A DNA stretch of 64,000 bases from assembly GCA_027946555.1 (NCBI GenBank), contig JAPEVC010000186.1, positions 1 through 64,000 of the forward strand, in the 5' to 3' direction. Source of the DNA: Gnomoniopsis sp. IMI 355080. Lineage: Eukaryota > Ascomycota > Sordariomycetes > Diaporthales > Gnomoniaceae. The position numbers and the translations under genes are program-made. Shown one piece after another: positions 35,299 through 46,599 of this stretch. The notes beneath the pieces were generated by a model. It made no database searches. It was given only the letters and a program-made list of their open reading frames with translations, and was not told the DNA's origin. Numbering within the stretch: position 1 is the stretch's first letter; each line of letters begins with the position of its first letter.

Positions 35299-35989
35299 CT
35301 ACGGATCAGCGGACGCACAAGATTTGGCCATAGACGACGCTTCAAGGGTGTGTAGACCTCGTAAGCCGGAACGAATTTCCTGAACCTGGAAATTAACTCC
35401 GAGCAAATCCTGGGCAACCCAAGAGATCAAAGGAGGAAACAAAACTTCTTTTTGCTTCTCAGAGTTTGTGTCCGATGTATTGGGTAGATAATAGGAAACA
35501 ATAGGGAGAGCATCCTGCCAGTTCACGATTTCGCCAATCCGGCGCATTTGTGCCCACGAGAGACTATTGCTCAAGAGTACAGGAAGCGAGCTAGAGTCGT
35601 CAGAGCTCCAGGTCATCAGGGAGCTAGAGGCCAATTGTTCATGCTTAACACGCAAGACTTGAACTAAAAGTAATTCCTGATATCATCGGCAGTTAGCTGG
35701 CCTCGGCTTCTCAGTGTCACCCGGACTAGACACTTGGCCCTGCCTTGGGGTCCGGCCAAACGGCCTACGCACCAGTGTACATCGTCGATCCATCTGTGAA
35801 ACTCGAACCAGTACAACATATTATGAGAGAATTACAAGAGTCATTTTTTTTGGATTGGTACTACCCGTATCCAGAGTTTATAGTTCGCCCCCAGTTGTTC
35901 CCAGATCTTCAGCTGTTGTGGTATTCCGTTGGTATATTGAACAGTGATCGGACCCTTATACTCACGATCCAGGGTAGCAAAGATCTCCA
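35299..35989 (-). pseudogene. Possible hypothetical gene or gene remnant, minus strand
   Basis: Protein-like stretches occur on the minus strand without a convincing start. One open stretch (about 35989-35866) reads DGMEIFATLDREYKGPITVQ and is preceded by an acceptor-like CTTTCAG. A second segment near 35800-35720 is bounded by TTTCACAG and a GTGACA donor. The last, 35299-35662, encodes about 120 aa (segments EIVNWQDALPIVSYYLP and LISWVAQDLLGVNFQVQEIR). The junction phases can be made consistent, but no ATG-led first exon is visible and I recognise no domain. The plus strand of part of the region is also open. It could be an unannotated small gene or a decayed one. Confidence 0.25.
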
Positions 35990-36077
35990 TACCATCCTGA
36001 AAGTCCCTTTATTAAAGTGACGCTGCTCCTGGAAATCCTGGGGCTTATTTGAGCATGACCTTGCCTTGACATTGCCT

Positions 36078-36101
36078 CACACACCCACACCCACACACAC
36101 A
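36078..36101 (+). repeat. CA/CCA repeat in aquaglyceroporin upstream region
   Basis: A run of CACA and CCCACA units about 95 bp before the aquaglyceroporin ATG, probably in its promoter or 5' leader. Confidence 0.85.
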
Positions 36102-36195
36102 TTCTTACCCGCTACGCTTGTCCTTCCCTCCTCTGATCAACGGACTCGCAAACACCACTATACTACACTTCTAGGCCTTATACTGTGCTTCGATA

Positions 36196-37468
36196 ATGGC
36201 TACAGAGACGCGAATAACTTCCCCTACACCAGCACTCGTGCACAAGGAAGAGCCAACGTTGTTATACGAGAGTGACTTGCAGTATGCGACTTCAAACGCA
36301 AAGACCGTCTCGCACGAGCATATGGAACATGCAGGTACCCCTCCGAGGGGCATGCAAGAAATGATGAATATGGAGGAGGTAGAGTACGCGTGGGGTCGCA
36401 TACGTCGTCTCATGCAAGATCCATTTTCAGAATTCTTTGGGACAATGGTCATGATTCTCTTTGGCGATGGTGTCGTGGCCCAGGTGGTTCTGAGTAGTGG
36501 AACCAAGGGTGATTATCAGAGCATCAGCTGGTGCTGGGGGTGAGTCTTCTCCATTTGGGCTTTGTTTGATTCCTTTATGTACCAATCACTGACGGCCGGA
36601 CCGTAGAATTGGTGTCATGATAGGAGTCTATGTGGCTAGGAAGGTGAGTTCTTACCCCCCCCCCCTTTCTTCTTTCTTCCGACGTAAGGTGGACATCATC
36701 ACTGAATATTCATTCCATAAACAGTCTGGTGGACATCTTAATCCGGCAGTGACTCTCTCCAACTGCGTCTTCCGCGGCTTCCCATGGCGAAAGTTCCCAG
36801 TTTACTTCTTTGCTCAACTTCTCGGTGCTATGGCTGGCGCCGCCATCGTGTACGGAAACTACCAAAGCGCCATCGACGCCTTTGAAGGCGGCCCAGGCAT
36901 TCGTACGGTCGGTCTCAACACATCTAGTGCTGGCGTATTCTGCACCTATCCCGCACCTTTCATGACTCGGACTTCAATGTTCTGGGACGAGTTCATTGCT
37001 AGCTCTATTCTCATGTTTTGTATCTACGCTTTTGTCGACGCAGGTGCCGGTGACCTTTTGCCCCTTTGCCTGTTTTTCTTGATCTTTGGCATTGGTGCGA
37101 CTTTCGGCTGGCAGACTGGCTATGCAATCAATCTGGCGAGGGACTTTGGCCCAAGACTTGTGTCGTATATGGTTGGTTATGGCTCCGAGGTGTGGTCAGC
37201 TGGTGATTATTATTTCTGGGTAAGTCATGTTTCTCACCTCACCGTTACTTTTTCTCAATGTTCTTGCATCAAGAGGACTGAACATTGTCAGATTCCCATG
37301 GTCGCACCTTTCTTTGGGTGTCTTTTCGGCGGATTCCTGCACGACACCTTCTTGTATCAGGGAAGCACGCCGATCAACACGCCATGGATGGGTCTGAAAC
37401 GACTCGCAAGCCCGACGTCTAGCACATGGTCCAACACAAGGTTGAGGAGCATCTCCAGCGCCGTCTGA
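36196..37468 (+). CDS. Aquaglyceroporin (MIP family channel)
   Basis: Membrane channel for glycerol and other small polyols. Exons 36196-36539, 36607-36643, 36725-37219 and 37292-37468 give 350 aa. The first 75 residues are a hydrophilic cytosolic tail, followed by six hydrophobic segments starting at FSEFFGTMVMILFGDGVVAQ. The first pore motif is intact, SGGHLNPAV (NPA 133-135). The second is GYAINLARDFGPR, with NLA (263-265) instead of NPA and the R266-D267 selectivity-filter pair. NLARD is familiar from fungal aquaglyceroporins and favours glycerol over water. Exon 2 is only 37 nt and intron 2 contains an 11-C tract. A short C-terminal tail ends after WSNT. It is divergent from the neighbouring glycerol kinase, which suggests a role in glycerol utilisation rather than only osmotic release. 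Confidence 0.93.
36655..36665 (+). repeat. Poly-C tract in aquaglyceroporin intron 2
   Basis: Eleven consecutive C residues begin 12 nt after the GTGAGT donor of intron 2. Confidence 0.9.
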
Positions 37469-40400
37469 GGGATTGGAAACGGTACTGGCTGCCTTTCCTG
37501 GACCAGGAACAGAAATCAATATAGCAACAGATCGACCACCACAGAGGCGCCCTGAAGGCTACATCGCGCATGGCCTTTTGAGGCTGGACCCGGTACAAGA
37601 CCACAGAGGAATGGAAAGTCTGCATTGACTTGAGGAAGAAGCGGTTAGCTGTCAACCTCGTGGCTTCGTCCCCCCCTACAAGGAACAGTATGATAATTCA
37701 TTTGAGAGAATTATTTGATGATGTTTACGATGCGATGAGACAAGAGGTACAAACCTCCAAAAGGAGGCAGGATATATGGATTTCATTGTACATTATTGAC
37801 GGTGTAGTTCAGCTCAAGATACAGAAATAGCATTCAGCACTCTGAGCAATGTCATATTGCAACGCTAGGGGTTCTGCGAAATTTACAAACTCGGAACTCG
37901 ATCTTTTTGATACGTTTGTCTTTGATCTATGTACCTAGGTACTTTACTCTTCTTGTTCATGATGACTTGTCTACAAGCTTTCCAGGATCATTTCAGGCAC
38001 ACGTGCCAGCCAGTGGATCCATACTCGCATCATTCTATAGTTATAGCATATGATATTGACCCCCGAGTATCAGCGTTATTGCACTCTTGATATAGAGACT
38101 GTCTTCCATGACTCAAGAAGCTAAGCCGACTGCTGCATCATAAAACCTCACCCCTCTACAGTGAGGTATAGTCAGTGCCCAAATGGACTTCTTTCCAAGA
38201 ACCATACCTGTATGCCTGAACGAAGCCATCCAGATGTCATTATCAATGCGTTTTTAACTTTTTCTTTGTTTTCAGTCAATCTGACCTTTCATTCCCACAG
38301 AGCCACTAGGACGGCGGGCGTGTAACGGCCATCCTTAGCTATAGTTTTGAAACATATTGTTCACGATGTAAGGCTATCACGTTTCGCAAACGATATGATC
38401 AGCGACAGTAATAATTAAGGAGCGGTTGATATGATTTGCGGTCTCAAATGCAACATCACATGGCAACGGCCCGCCCAAGGATTTCGGCAACAGTGCCTAG
38501 GCTTCACTGATGGAAAGAATCTTTCATGTTCCCAGGAGAATAATGGAAAATTAATTGCGTGGTCTTTCTACGTCTGTAAATAATGTCAATCTCGAGATCG
38601 AACGAAAGAGGGTCCAATTTTTGTCTTGGGTTGCCAGAGTTGAAGGAGCCAGTGACTTTTTAATGAACGTAGCAGAAAGCCAGGGGGTGGTGTTAAACAA
38701 AGCCGGCGCGGCACATATCGAAAGAGATTCACTCGCTGTATTTTCGATCCTACATTGCTTGATACGATTTTCCATTTTTCCATTGTGGATGAATACGTAT
38801 ACACGCATACTATTCCACAACGGGGGCCTGTCAACGGGGAGGGGGGAACAGTCCTGATGTGCTGCGGCCCTGTTCCAAGGTCAGCATTTATTATGGCTGT
38901 TCACATTTATGAACAAGCGTGCTGAAATTATTGCTTAGAATAATCTGATTTGTACTACTTCTCATCAAGGTCTCAAGAAAAATTCATAGGATCCTCATCC
39001 GCATCAACAGCGTCGGCGATTCGCCAGTCTCAATTTCGCTAGCTACGCCGGGCTTTTCGCCCACTATTCACAAAAACATGTGGACAACGAGATTTGTCAC
39101 CTCGGAAATTTATCAGGTTGTATATGTAAGATGAGTAAAGACCGTTGCCGACGTTACTGAAATGTGGAGAACTCACTTTGATGGCTGCGAAGCATACCGT
39201 ATCGATGAAGCTAGAAATGATCCATGGATAATATTATTTGGGCCGAGGACCGTTGAAATAGCAATGACAGCGATTCTAATACATCAAACTGCTTTTGTTT
39301 ACATGTGAGCACACATTGGTGATATTTGAATGCGACCAAGGAAGAGATGCTGTTGAAGGAAATGAGTGTTGAGTTTGCCGACCAAGGCGTCTGTCGAGTC
39401 TTACAGCTTACATAATATCATCAACTTCCTAGTTCCCTACCTACTTTACCTTAGGTACCTTGGTAGGTAGAAATGCCCTGTGATGTGATTCGTGAACCGC
39501 CATAGACGCGTGTCAATGAATCGGGTCGCTTCCGTGACCTCATCCTTCTTTGGAAGCCATGCACTGCCTGCATATTGTCGATTCCCTGTGCGTCTCGTGT
39601 TGGCCCGTCCAAGGACTGGACGGCCAAAATTTCCAGAAATGCCCGATCGAGCAGGGATGGTTGGCAGTGAATATGAGTTCATCGATCATAGACGCCCGGA
39701 CACCGTAGGTAGTGCAGATTTTTGTCGACCTTTCTGGGACCTTACTGATGCCAGTGATGCAGTGCAAGGAATGACAATAGAATGCACGATGCTCAGGCCT
39801 GGGAAACCTGAGAATGATAGCAAGAAGTAGGTACCGAGCCCGGGGTAACCGGATGCACAAAACATTGCAGGCCACTGCCCAGGCATGGGTTGCACGTTTG
39901 CCATTTCGCTAACTTGATAATAAACGGATATGTTGGACGATGGATCATTGAAATTTGGGAGAAGCCCCTCAACCCCAAGGGCCCAAGGGGCTACAGTGGG
40001 CTTCACTAAGTACAATCAGACGCTCAGATGCCTGTTTCTTTGTAGAAACTCGATTCGTTCAGGGGACTATTGACGGTAACGACTTGGCCTATGCATTCGG
40101 CTATAAGGTGCTACCCCTGAGGTTCGTCCACCATCGAAATGAGAGCCGGTCGTGGCGCAGGGTGACGCAAGCGCTCTCCGATGTGACCGTCCCCCAAGGA
40201 TAAGACGGCTTCTTCAGTTGCGTACCACAGCAAGAAAGTCGTTCCACCACCGCTTATTATGCTTGTGCGAGCCGCAGTGCCGAGAAAGCATAACGTGAGA
40301 GTTTCGAAAAGCGTGCCTGGCCTTTCAAAAGACGCCCTCTTTTGGTGTCAGAAAAGTGTTTCCGGGCCCAATTGGCCGCTGAATTTCAGACCCTCACCCA

Positions 40401-41061
40401 GAAGTTTCTCTCCTGAATTTTCGATGCCTTGTTCCGGATTGTGGGCCCTTTCAAGACCCAGTGGCCCAGCGACACGGGACTGACTGGCAACCAACGAACC
40501 TGCTCTGGCGCTGCACGGTCAACCCCTGTCTTTACTATGCCAACAGGGGACGAGAAGAGAAGAGGGAAAAAAACAAGCCAAATATAGCTTGTCGTACCCA
40601 CAGTAATCAAAGAGGTCCCCAACGATCTGCCAAGTCTGGACCTCGCTCATCCCCTCGCTGGGACCCACTCGTAGCCAGTCGTTGACGGTGAAAGTTGCAT
40701 GCCGTGCTGGCAGCTTTGCTGGCAAATACGAGATCGATCAAGACGGGAGATCAACAATCTCCCGGTCGGGGATCCATTCGAAGGTCCGGTCTGGGCCAGT
40801 TCCCATACAACCGACCTTTAAAGGTGACCAAGAGACCGGTTTCTGATCTCTCACATGAAGGAACTTCTTCACCTCCCACGTCTTCGTCACTATTTGAGAA
40901 GAAAAGCAGCTCGTCCTCGTTTGGGAATCACACTCGTTTTTTTACAGAATATCTTAATATTATTCCTCGTCACTCTTTTTGTGCTTCCAGCTTTCGCATT
41001 TGTACCTTAGACTTTCCCATCTCATCATCAAACAAAGAAACAAAACTCTAATACCGACAAA
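37469..41061. other. Gene-poor region, no gene supported
   Basis: 3.6 kb without a convincing coding sequence. About 37.8-39.4 kb is AT-richer. It holds a perfect TACCTAGGTA palindrome at 37932-37941 and a diverged cluster (TTAGGTACCTTGGTAGGTAG) near 39452-39471. Open frames around 39.5-40.7 kb show no start context, splice support or recognisable domain. The last 300 bp should contain the GH17 promoter. Confidence 0.5.
37932..37941. repeat. Dispersed TACCTAGGTA palindrome
   Basis: Perfect copy, extended to GTACCTAGGTAC (12-bp palindrome), in the gene-poor region after the aquaglyceroporin. Confidence 0.9.
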
Positions 41062-42279
41062 ATGGTTTGCGCTAAGAAATCCGCCGCCTCCTTGGCCGCT
41101 GCAGCCACAACCGTCTATCAATCCTACAGCCCGTCTGCCACCGGAGCTCCCGGCGCCACTGGCGCATCCCCAGCGGGCCTCAACAGCACAAACAACCTCG
41201 CCGCAACCACTTCCACTGCTACTGTGAGCGCCGCCAACTCCGGCATCAAGGGCTTCAACTATGGCGCTTTCTTCTTGGACTACTCAGCAAAGGTCGAGGC
41301 CGACTTCGAATATGAGTTCCAGCGTGCACAGGACCTCACCGGCACCAGTGGATGGTCCAGTGCTCGTCTGTACACCATGGGTGAGTAGTAGTGATATAAT
41401 TCCATTTTACCACCCCCCCACCCATGTCGTTCGTTTGCCTGTGGCGCGCCCCCTTGCCCGGCCCCGATCGATTTGCATTGGCGGTGGGGCAAAAGCATCT
41501 GACAATGATCTACAGTTCAGTACGGTACAACCAGCGACCCGATTCAGGCCATCCCGGCAGCGATCGCAACCAACACAAGCCTCCTCCTGGGAATGTGGGT
41601 GTCCGGAAGCACCTCGGCCATCACCAACGAGATCGCCGCGCTCAAGGCTGCCATCACCAAGTACGGCACCGACTTTACCGACCTTGTGCAAGGTATCTCG
41701 GTCGGCAGTGAGGATCTGTACCGTGCCGCCCAGGGCGACGCATCCGAGCCCGGTGTGGAGGTCGACACCCTGATCGACTACATCTCCCAGGTCCGCACCG
41801 CCATCGCCGGTACGGCCCTGTCCAGCATCCCTGTCGGACACGTCGACACCTACGACTCGTTCGAGAACGCCACCAACACCAAGATCATTTCTGATATTGA
41901 CTGGATTGGCTTCGATGGCTACCCTTACTGGGAGTCTACCAACGGCAACTCGATTGAGGATGCCTCCGACCTGTTCTTTACCGGTCTGAACAAGACCAAC
42001 AACATTGCCCAGGGCAAGCCCGTTTGGGTGACCGAGACTGGCTGGCCTGCTGTTGGTGATGACCAGGGCGAGGCTGTTGCCAGCGCTGCCAACGCCCGCA
42101 CTTACTGGAAGGAGGTTACCTGCGCACTGGTCTCGTCCAACATCAACCTCTGGTACTACGATCTTCAGGAGTCTCAGAATGGCCAAGCCAGCCCTGATTT
42201 CGGTATCTTCCCTGCCGGTGATCTCATGACCGTCGAGGAGAGGTGGGATCTTTCTTGCGTAAGTACTCCTTCTTACTAG
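41062..42279 (+). CDS. GH17 family glucan 1,3-beta-glucosidase-like protein
   Basis: GH17 enzymes hydrolyse or transfer cell-wall beta-1,3-glucan. Exons 41062-41380 and 41516-42279 give 361 aa if read to the TAG at 42277. Catalytic residues are present: acid/base E172 in ISVGSEDLY and nucleophile E280 in VWVTETGWP. Other family blocks are GIKGFNYGAFF, DWIGFDGYPYWES and LWYYDLQES. The N-terminus (MVCAKKSAASLAAAATTVY) is only weakly hydrophobic, so the secretion signal is poor, and a Gly/Ala/Thr/Ser-rich linker of about 40 residues precedes the barrel. The codon for the last Cys (VEERWDLSC) is followed directly by a strong donor, GTAAGT. If spliced to the AG at 42310-42311, a TAA follows at once and the protein ends at that Cys. 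No GPI signal is seen. Confidence 0.88.
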
Positions 42280-44812
42280 CTGCAACGTCCTTGTATTAAC
42301 CATAAAGATAGTAAATTAGCGGTGAAGTTGAAACGATGGTTTTGGGAATGTTGGACAAACTGTCTCATTAACTCGGGCTATGATGGATTTCATGTTTGCA
42401 TTTGCTTTCTTGAGTAGTGCAGCAAGATCTCATCCTGGCCCAACTGTATATATTCAATGAAAAGCCAATCCTTCCATTTGATCATGCTACGCAACGTTGT
42501 TCCCCCTCGCTATCCTGACGCTTCGTGACAACCGAGCTCCATTGCTCCATTGCAAGACTATCAAAACGAACAAAATGGTAATCTCGTGGGAATTTTTTAA
42601 TCCTATTCGAATCCGTAGTGACAGTGAGATTGATAGTTTAACCGATGCCAATCTGTCTTCGCCGCCAAACGGGCCAAATTTCTGTTTGGGTTGCCAGTTT
42701 CTTTCAAAAAAGGGGAGGATGGTGTAAGAGCACTGGCGCTGTTGAATGCGTAAGGCTTGCGTGTCTCGATACCTCGTCACGCCCATATGGGCAACGGCAC
42801 ACCACTCAGATTGATCGCGATGCCATCATTACCGATTCGAATGATAATCATGATCCTAGCTTGATAACCCCGACTCCATTATCAGCATCGTCCTCTTCCC
42901 AGTTCCCAGCTCCTTATGCGATCTGATCAGCTGTGATGATGGGTCACGATAAGGTGGGTAATTAAAGACAGAGAGGTCCAGGACCGTCTCGTCCTCCTTT
43001 TCCCTTTGGACAACAACAACGCAGTCACAGCTTTACCAACGAACGAACAGACAAGTGACCGTTGCGATTTGCTATTATCAGTCGGGAGGACGGGAACGCC
43101 GCGCACGCCAGCCAGAAGAGATGCTGTGCGAGTGCAGAACGATAATGGGACAACTGAATAAATTAAGCAGAATGTCTGCTAGTGGATCGACTTCGGAGTT
43201 CATAGCCGTCCCGTATAGATATAGGCTCTGGTTGCTTTGCGTGGTGTTACATGGGGCAGAAACTTGAAGCAATGTTGAATCAGACTTGCGAACCTTTCTA
43301 CGCTGCCCGTCCACGACAGTCTTTCTGTAGGTACCGAGTATATCTTCAAGACCTACACTCATGTCGTGTGGAGAGACATTTATATATATTGATGGCTTTT
43401 GGTAATTTGTTGACTTGTAAGTGAACTGAACCCTACCTCGAAAGTTTCCAAGTTGGTCTCCATCGTCGTGTTACTTAGGTATGTACAAATTTGTACTCAC
43501 CTACTGACCTAATACCTACCAAAAGACTGCAGTATCAAGTACAAAATGTTCGAATGCATGCAGGTTGAATATGAGCCTTTTCCGTGCACTATGTGCCTAG
43601 ATCATGGTATTCGGCTGGGGCTGAGCCGGCTGGAAAACCTCACGCAGTTTTGTCTAGTTTAGAGCGTCGCAGTCTACCCTATGTAGTAGTCCTCATAATT
43701 CACAAGTGATCAAAAATCTTACTTCTGAGAATTGACGCTTTTCAGGACGGCCGGTCAGATGTCAAGATCCTGGGGCGCGACTGATGGAGCAGATTGATCG
43801 ACTGCGAAGATGATGTTGTCATGGAGAGGTAGGTATGTATGCACATCTGGGTTGGGTTTTATGAAGCATACAAGACGACCTTGGATTTGTGGATGTACAA
43901 TTAGGTATATTATTCTTGCCCCTGGTTGCGGGCAAACGACCTTCCTACTTGTCAATCTCACCCGACACTTGACTACCTGCGGCTGTCGGTTCGGCTCGTA
44001 TCTCGAGCATGATAGGATCTCAGTGCCGACAGAATATCTCACAAGTGATCTGGAAGTAATTATAGCCACCACGAGGAACTGAACTGATTATCCAGGGGCA
44101 GATCCAACCCTACCCAGGTAGGTAAGCTTCGGATATCGGCGATTCCCAAACTGTCTGTCTGTGTCCTGTGTTAGTCTTTCTTCGGTAAAGTAATAACACT
44201 AATAAGGAAGGCAGATCGTGGAAAAATTCCCGTCTTTCTGGGCCTTTATTCGTCTCGTCGTTTCAAAAGAGCTTAGCTGCAAGGCACGTCCCGTCCACAC
44301 GGCGCTAATCGTTGAGCCAAACCATGTGGCTTCTTCATGGCTTCTTCAGCCTCACACCTTGCGGCTAGGACACGAAGTGAAAAAAACATGTTTTGCGCGG
44401 CTGTCGTCTTTTTTGAAACAGCCATCTCCTATCACGGGTGAGCTTCTGTAGGTAGCTGGGACTAGTCTCCGTTGTAGCGACGTCCGTTGGTATAGCTGCC
44501 AGCTCGGATGAAGAAGGACGGCGCCGATGCCAAGGCCTCCAAATTTTCCACATCGCGTGGGCAGTATAGGAGTTCCATAGAGGCCGGATCCGAACTCTTG
44601 GTATATAATCTAGCTCATCACCGTTGATCTCTCGACCGCATGTGCGAGGTCTCTTGAGCAAAGCCAGAACGTCCGGAATCACATTCGTTATACAATCCTT
44701 CGCTTCGGAAAAGATCAAGTAATATTCACCTAGTCTTTCATTCTCACTGGACTCGGGCCAATCTTCATTCGTTATAATTTTCAGTATCATATACTCAATA
44801 ATTCACTCCGAG
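42280..44812. other. Gene-poor region, no gene supported
   Basis: 2.5 kb, rather AT-rich, with elements related to the dispersed palindrome near 43475 (ACTTAGGTATG) and 44113 (CCAGGTAGGTAAG). A 141-codon minus-strand frame (44365-44790) ends only 22 bp from the next gene's start and has no recognisable domain. No gene is supported. Confidence 0.5.
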
Positions 44813-46194
44813 ATGTATCCCGGCGGCCCCATAGCTGTGGCCTTCTCCCTTCTGGCGGGTTTTGCCAACGCGGCAGCCATAGAAGAGCGTGCTACAACCA
44901 CGACCTGCTCGAACAATGCGCTGGCAAAATTAATGGTGGCTTTCCCCAGTTATGCTATACCGTATTGTTCTGCCGTGAAGATTTACCCTTCAACTCCCGT
45001 CGCCACTGTCACAGCGAACCCCACCGTGTAAGTGAAAGAGCTCTGCAACCGTGGGGTTGCCCAGATTCCCCTCCCCCCTTTTTTTTTTTCATTGTCAAAT
45101 AGACTGACGTCGCCGTAGTACCGTTTCCGCTACTCTCACTACTTACAAGACCGTTACCGCTACAGGAACGACAACGGTCGTGGTCAATGCCAAGCGTGAT
45201 GTTGAAGAAAGAGACAGCCAGCTTGAGGATCGTGCGCTCGATTTCGCCCAGATTGCTGCAGTGGTTGGCCTCAACCTCGCAGTTTCGTCTGTCTCTTCAG
45301 CTTGCTCTTGCTTTACGTCAAGCTATACAGCCCCAACAACCACTACCACAGCCGTCGGAAAGTCCACAGTGACCGTGGCTGTCGCCAAGGCCACCACGAC
45401 TCTCACCACAACGGTCCAGAAATATACTGTGTAAGTATTTCGTTGGCTCTTGCTGTGTTGAAATGTCCTAACAAGTACATAGAACTTCAAAAAACCCGAC
45501 TGCCACGTCCAAGACTTCCTCTGCAGCCGCGACGACCAGTCTGAGCTTCGTAACCCCCAGCAGCTCGACTACTTCCTCGTCGCTCGTCAGCTCGGTCTCA
45601 CAGTCCGTGGTCACAAGCGTGTCCATCGTCAGCTCTACCTTTGTGCCAGAGAGCACCATCACGAACTCGGCCCAACTTTCGAGCCTGTCCTCGGCTGTGT
45701 CGGCAGCTCTGAGCGGTTCAACCACCGGTTCTGCAATCTCAACAACCGTGTCAGGCGCAAGCTCCCTTGTGACTGCACTTGTGAGCAGCGCCAGCTCCGA
45801 TGCCATCAGTACTACCACAAGTGTCCCGGCTTCCTTGAGCTCAACTTCTTCAGCTTCAGCCTCAGCCTCAGCTTCATCCAGTGTTGTTTCCGTCGATACC
45901 GGTTCTGGTACCAACGCAACTACCTGCGGTATCGGATTGCAAGTGTACAACTACTCCAACTATACCCTCCCTTCAACCTACAACGGGTGCAACCCGAGCT
46001 CCACGACGGGCTTCAGCGCGTGCCATGAGATGATCGATGGAACTCCTATTTGTAGCTCGTGCGGCAAGTGTAGTACTACGGTGTGCACGAAGGATTCAGA
46101 CTGCGCGAGCGGGTCGGCCTGCATCCTCAACAGTGCTTGCAGTGCAGCTGGAACGGCCGTTTGCTTGCAGATGTTAGATACTTGTTATGCATAG
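44813..46194 (+). CDS. Secreted Ser/Thr-rich protein with cysteine-rich C-terminus
   Basis: Three exons (44813-45027, 45119-45430, 45483-46194), about 412 aa, with introns in phase 2 and strong GTAAGT donors. ATG 44813 leads a signal peptide (AVAFSLLAGFANAAA), followed by Glu-Glu-Arg and later a Lys-Arg pair (NAKRDVEER), possible Kex2-type processing sites. The middle 200 residues are Ser/Thr/Val-rich, including a Ser-Ala dipeptide run, and are probably heavily O-glycosylated. The last 85 residues hold about 12 Cys in a compact pattern (CSSCGKC, CTKDSDC), suggesting a disulfide-bonded module. No GPI signal is seen at the C-terminus. It is a possible cell-surface or wall protein or secreted effector-like protein; no function is assigned. 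Confidence 0.82.
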
Positions 46195-46599
46195 TTGAAC
46201 ATGTAATAGACGGAGACAATACGCAGGTCTCATATATGGATGTGCGATAAATGAATGTCTTTCACAAAGATCAGGGAGGCTTCTTAGTAAGATCTCAAGC
46301 GATTGATAATTCTCAACCTGTATATCGACTTTGAATGGCACATAGTAAGTGTTGTGTTCCATTGCAAGCTTAGGGTGTGTTGGGCCCGGTTTGCACATTC
46401 GTATAGTACAACACATGTACAGCACCGACGGGCCGAGGGAAGCTATTCGGGCAGCATCACGGGGCAGGGCAGAGTTGATTGAGGAACAACGAACTTCGTA
46501 TCGTAAACCTCAAATTTGTTGGAATCTAGTCGCAACGCCTACCTAGGTATGCTGCCAATTCTCTCTGATTTAACTTCTAGATGCAATCAATGCTCCTGG
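46195..46599. other. Intergenic region between convergent genes
   Basis: 405 bp between two convergent stop codons. It contains a perfect TACCTAGGTA palindrome at 46540-46549. No gene is seen. Confidence 0.6.
46540..46549. repeat. Dispersed TACCTAGGTA palindrome
   Basis: Perfect copy between the convergent Ser/Thr-rich and HET-C-like genes. Confidence 0.9.

Larger units (their letters stand above)
33828..36195. promoter_or_regulatory. Divergent region between glycerol kinase and aquaglyceroporin
   Basis: 2.4 kb holding the promoters of both glycerol genes. It contains an A12 tract (about 34190-34201), a CAG-rich stretch (34422-34445), a CA/CCA repeat just before the aquaglyceroporin start (36078-36101), and a weak minus-strand coding candidate (35299-35989, listed separately). 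Confidence 0.45.

Noticed and set aside
37431..37524. Alternative frame after the aquaglyceroporin tail (begins MVQHKVEEHLQ)
   Set aside because: It looks protein-like, but the used frame ends with the family-typical WSNT tail and no splice site moves the gene into the other frame.
39492..40685. Group of short frames on both strands in the gene-poor region
   Set aside because: Frames of similar length occur on both strands, with no splice structure and no recognisable protein features.
44365..44790. 141-codon minus-strand frame with an ATG
   Set aside because: It ends 22 bp from the divergent start of the secreted protein gene and occupies its promoter. It is Arg-rich with no domain; kept as unlikely.
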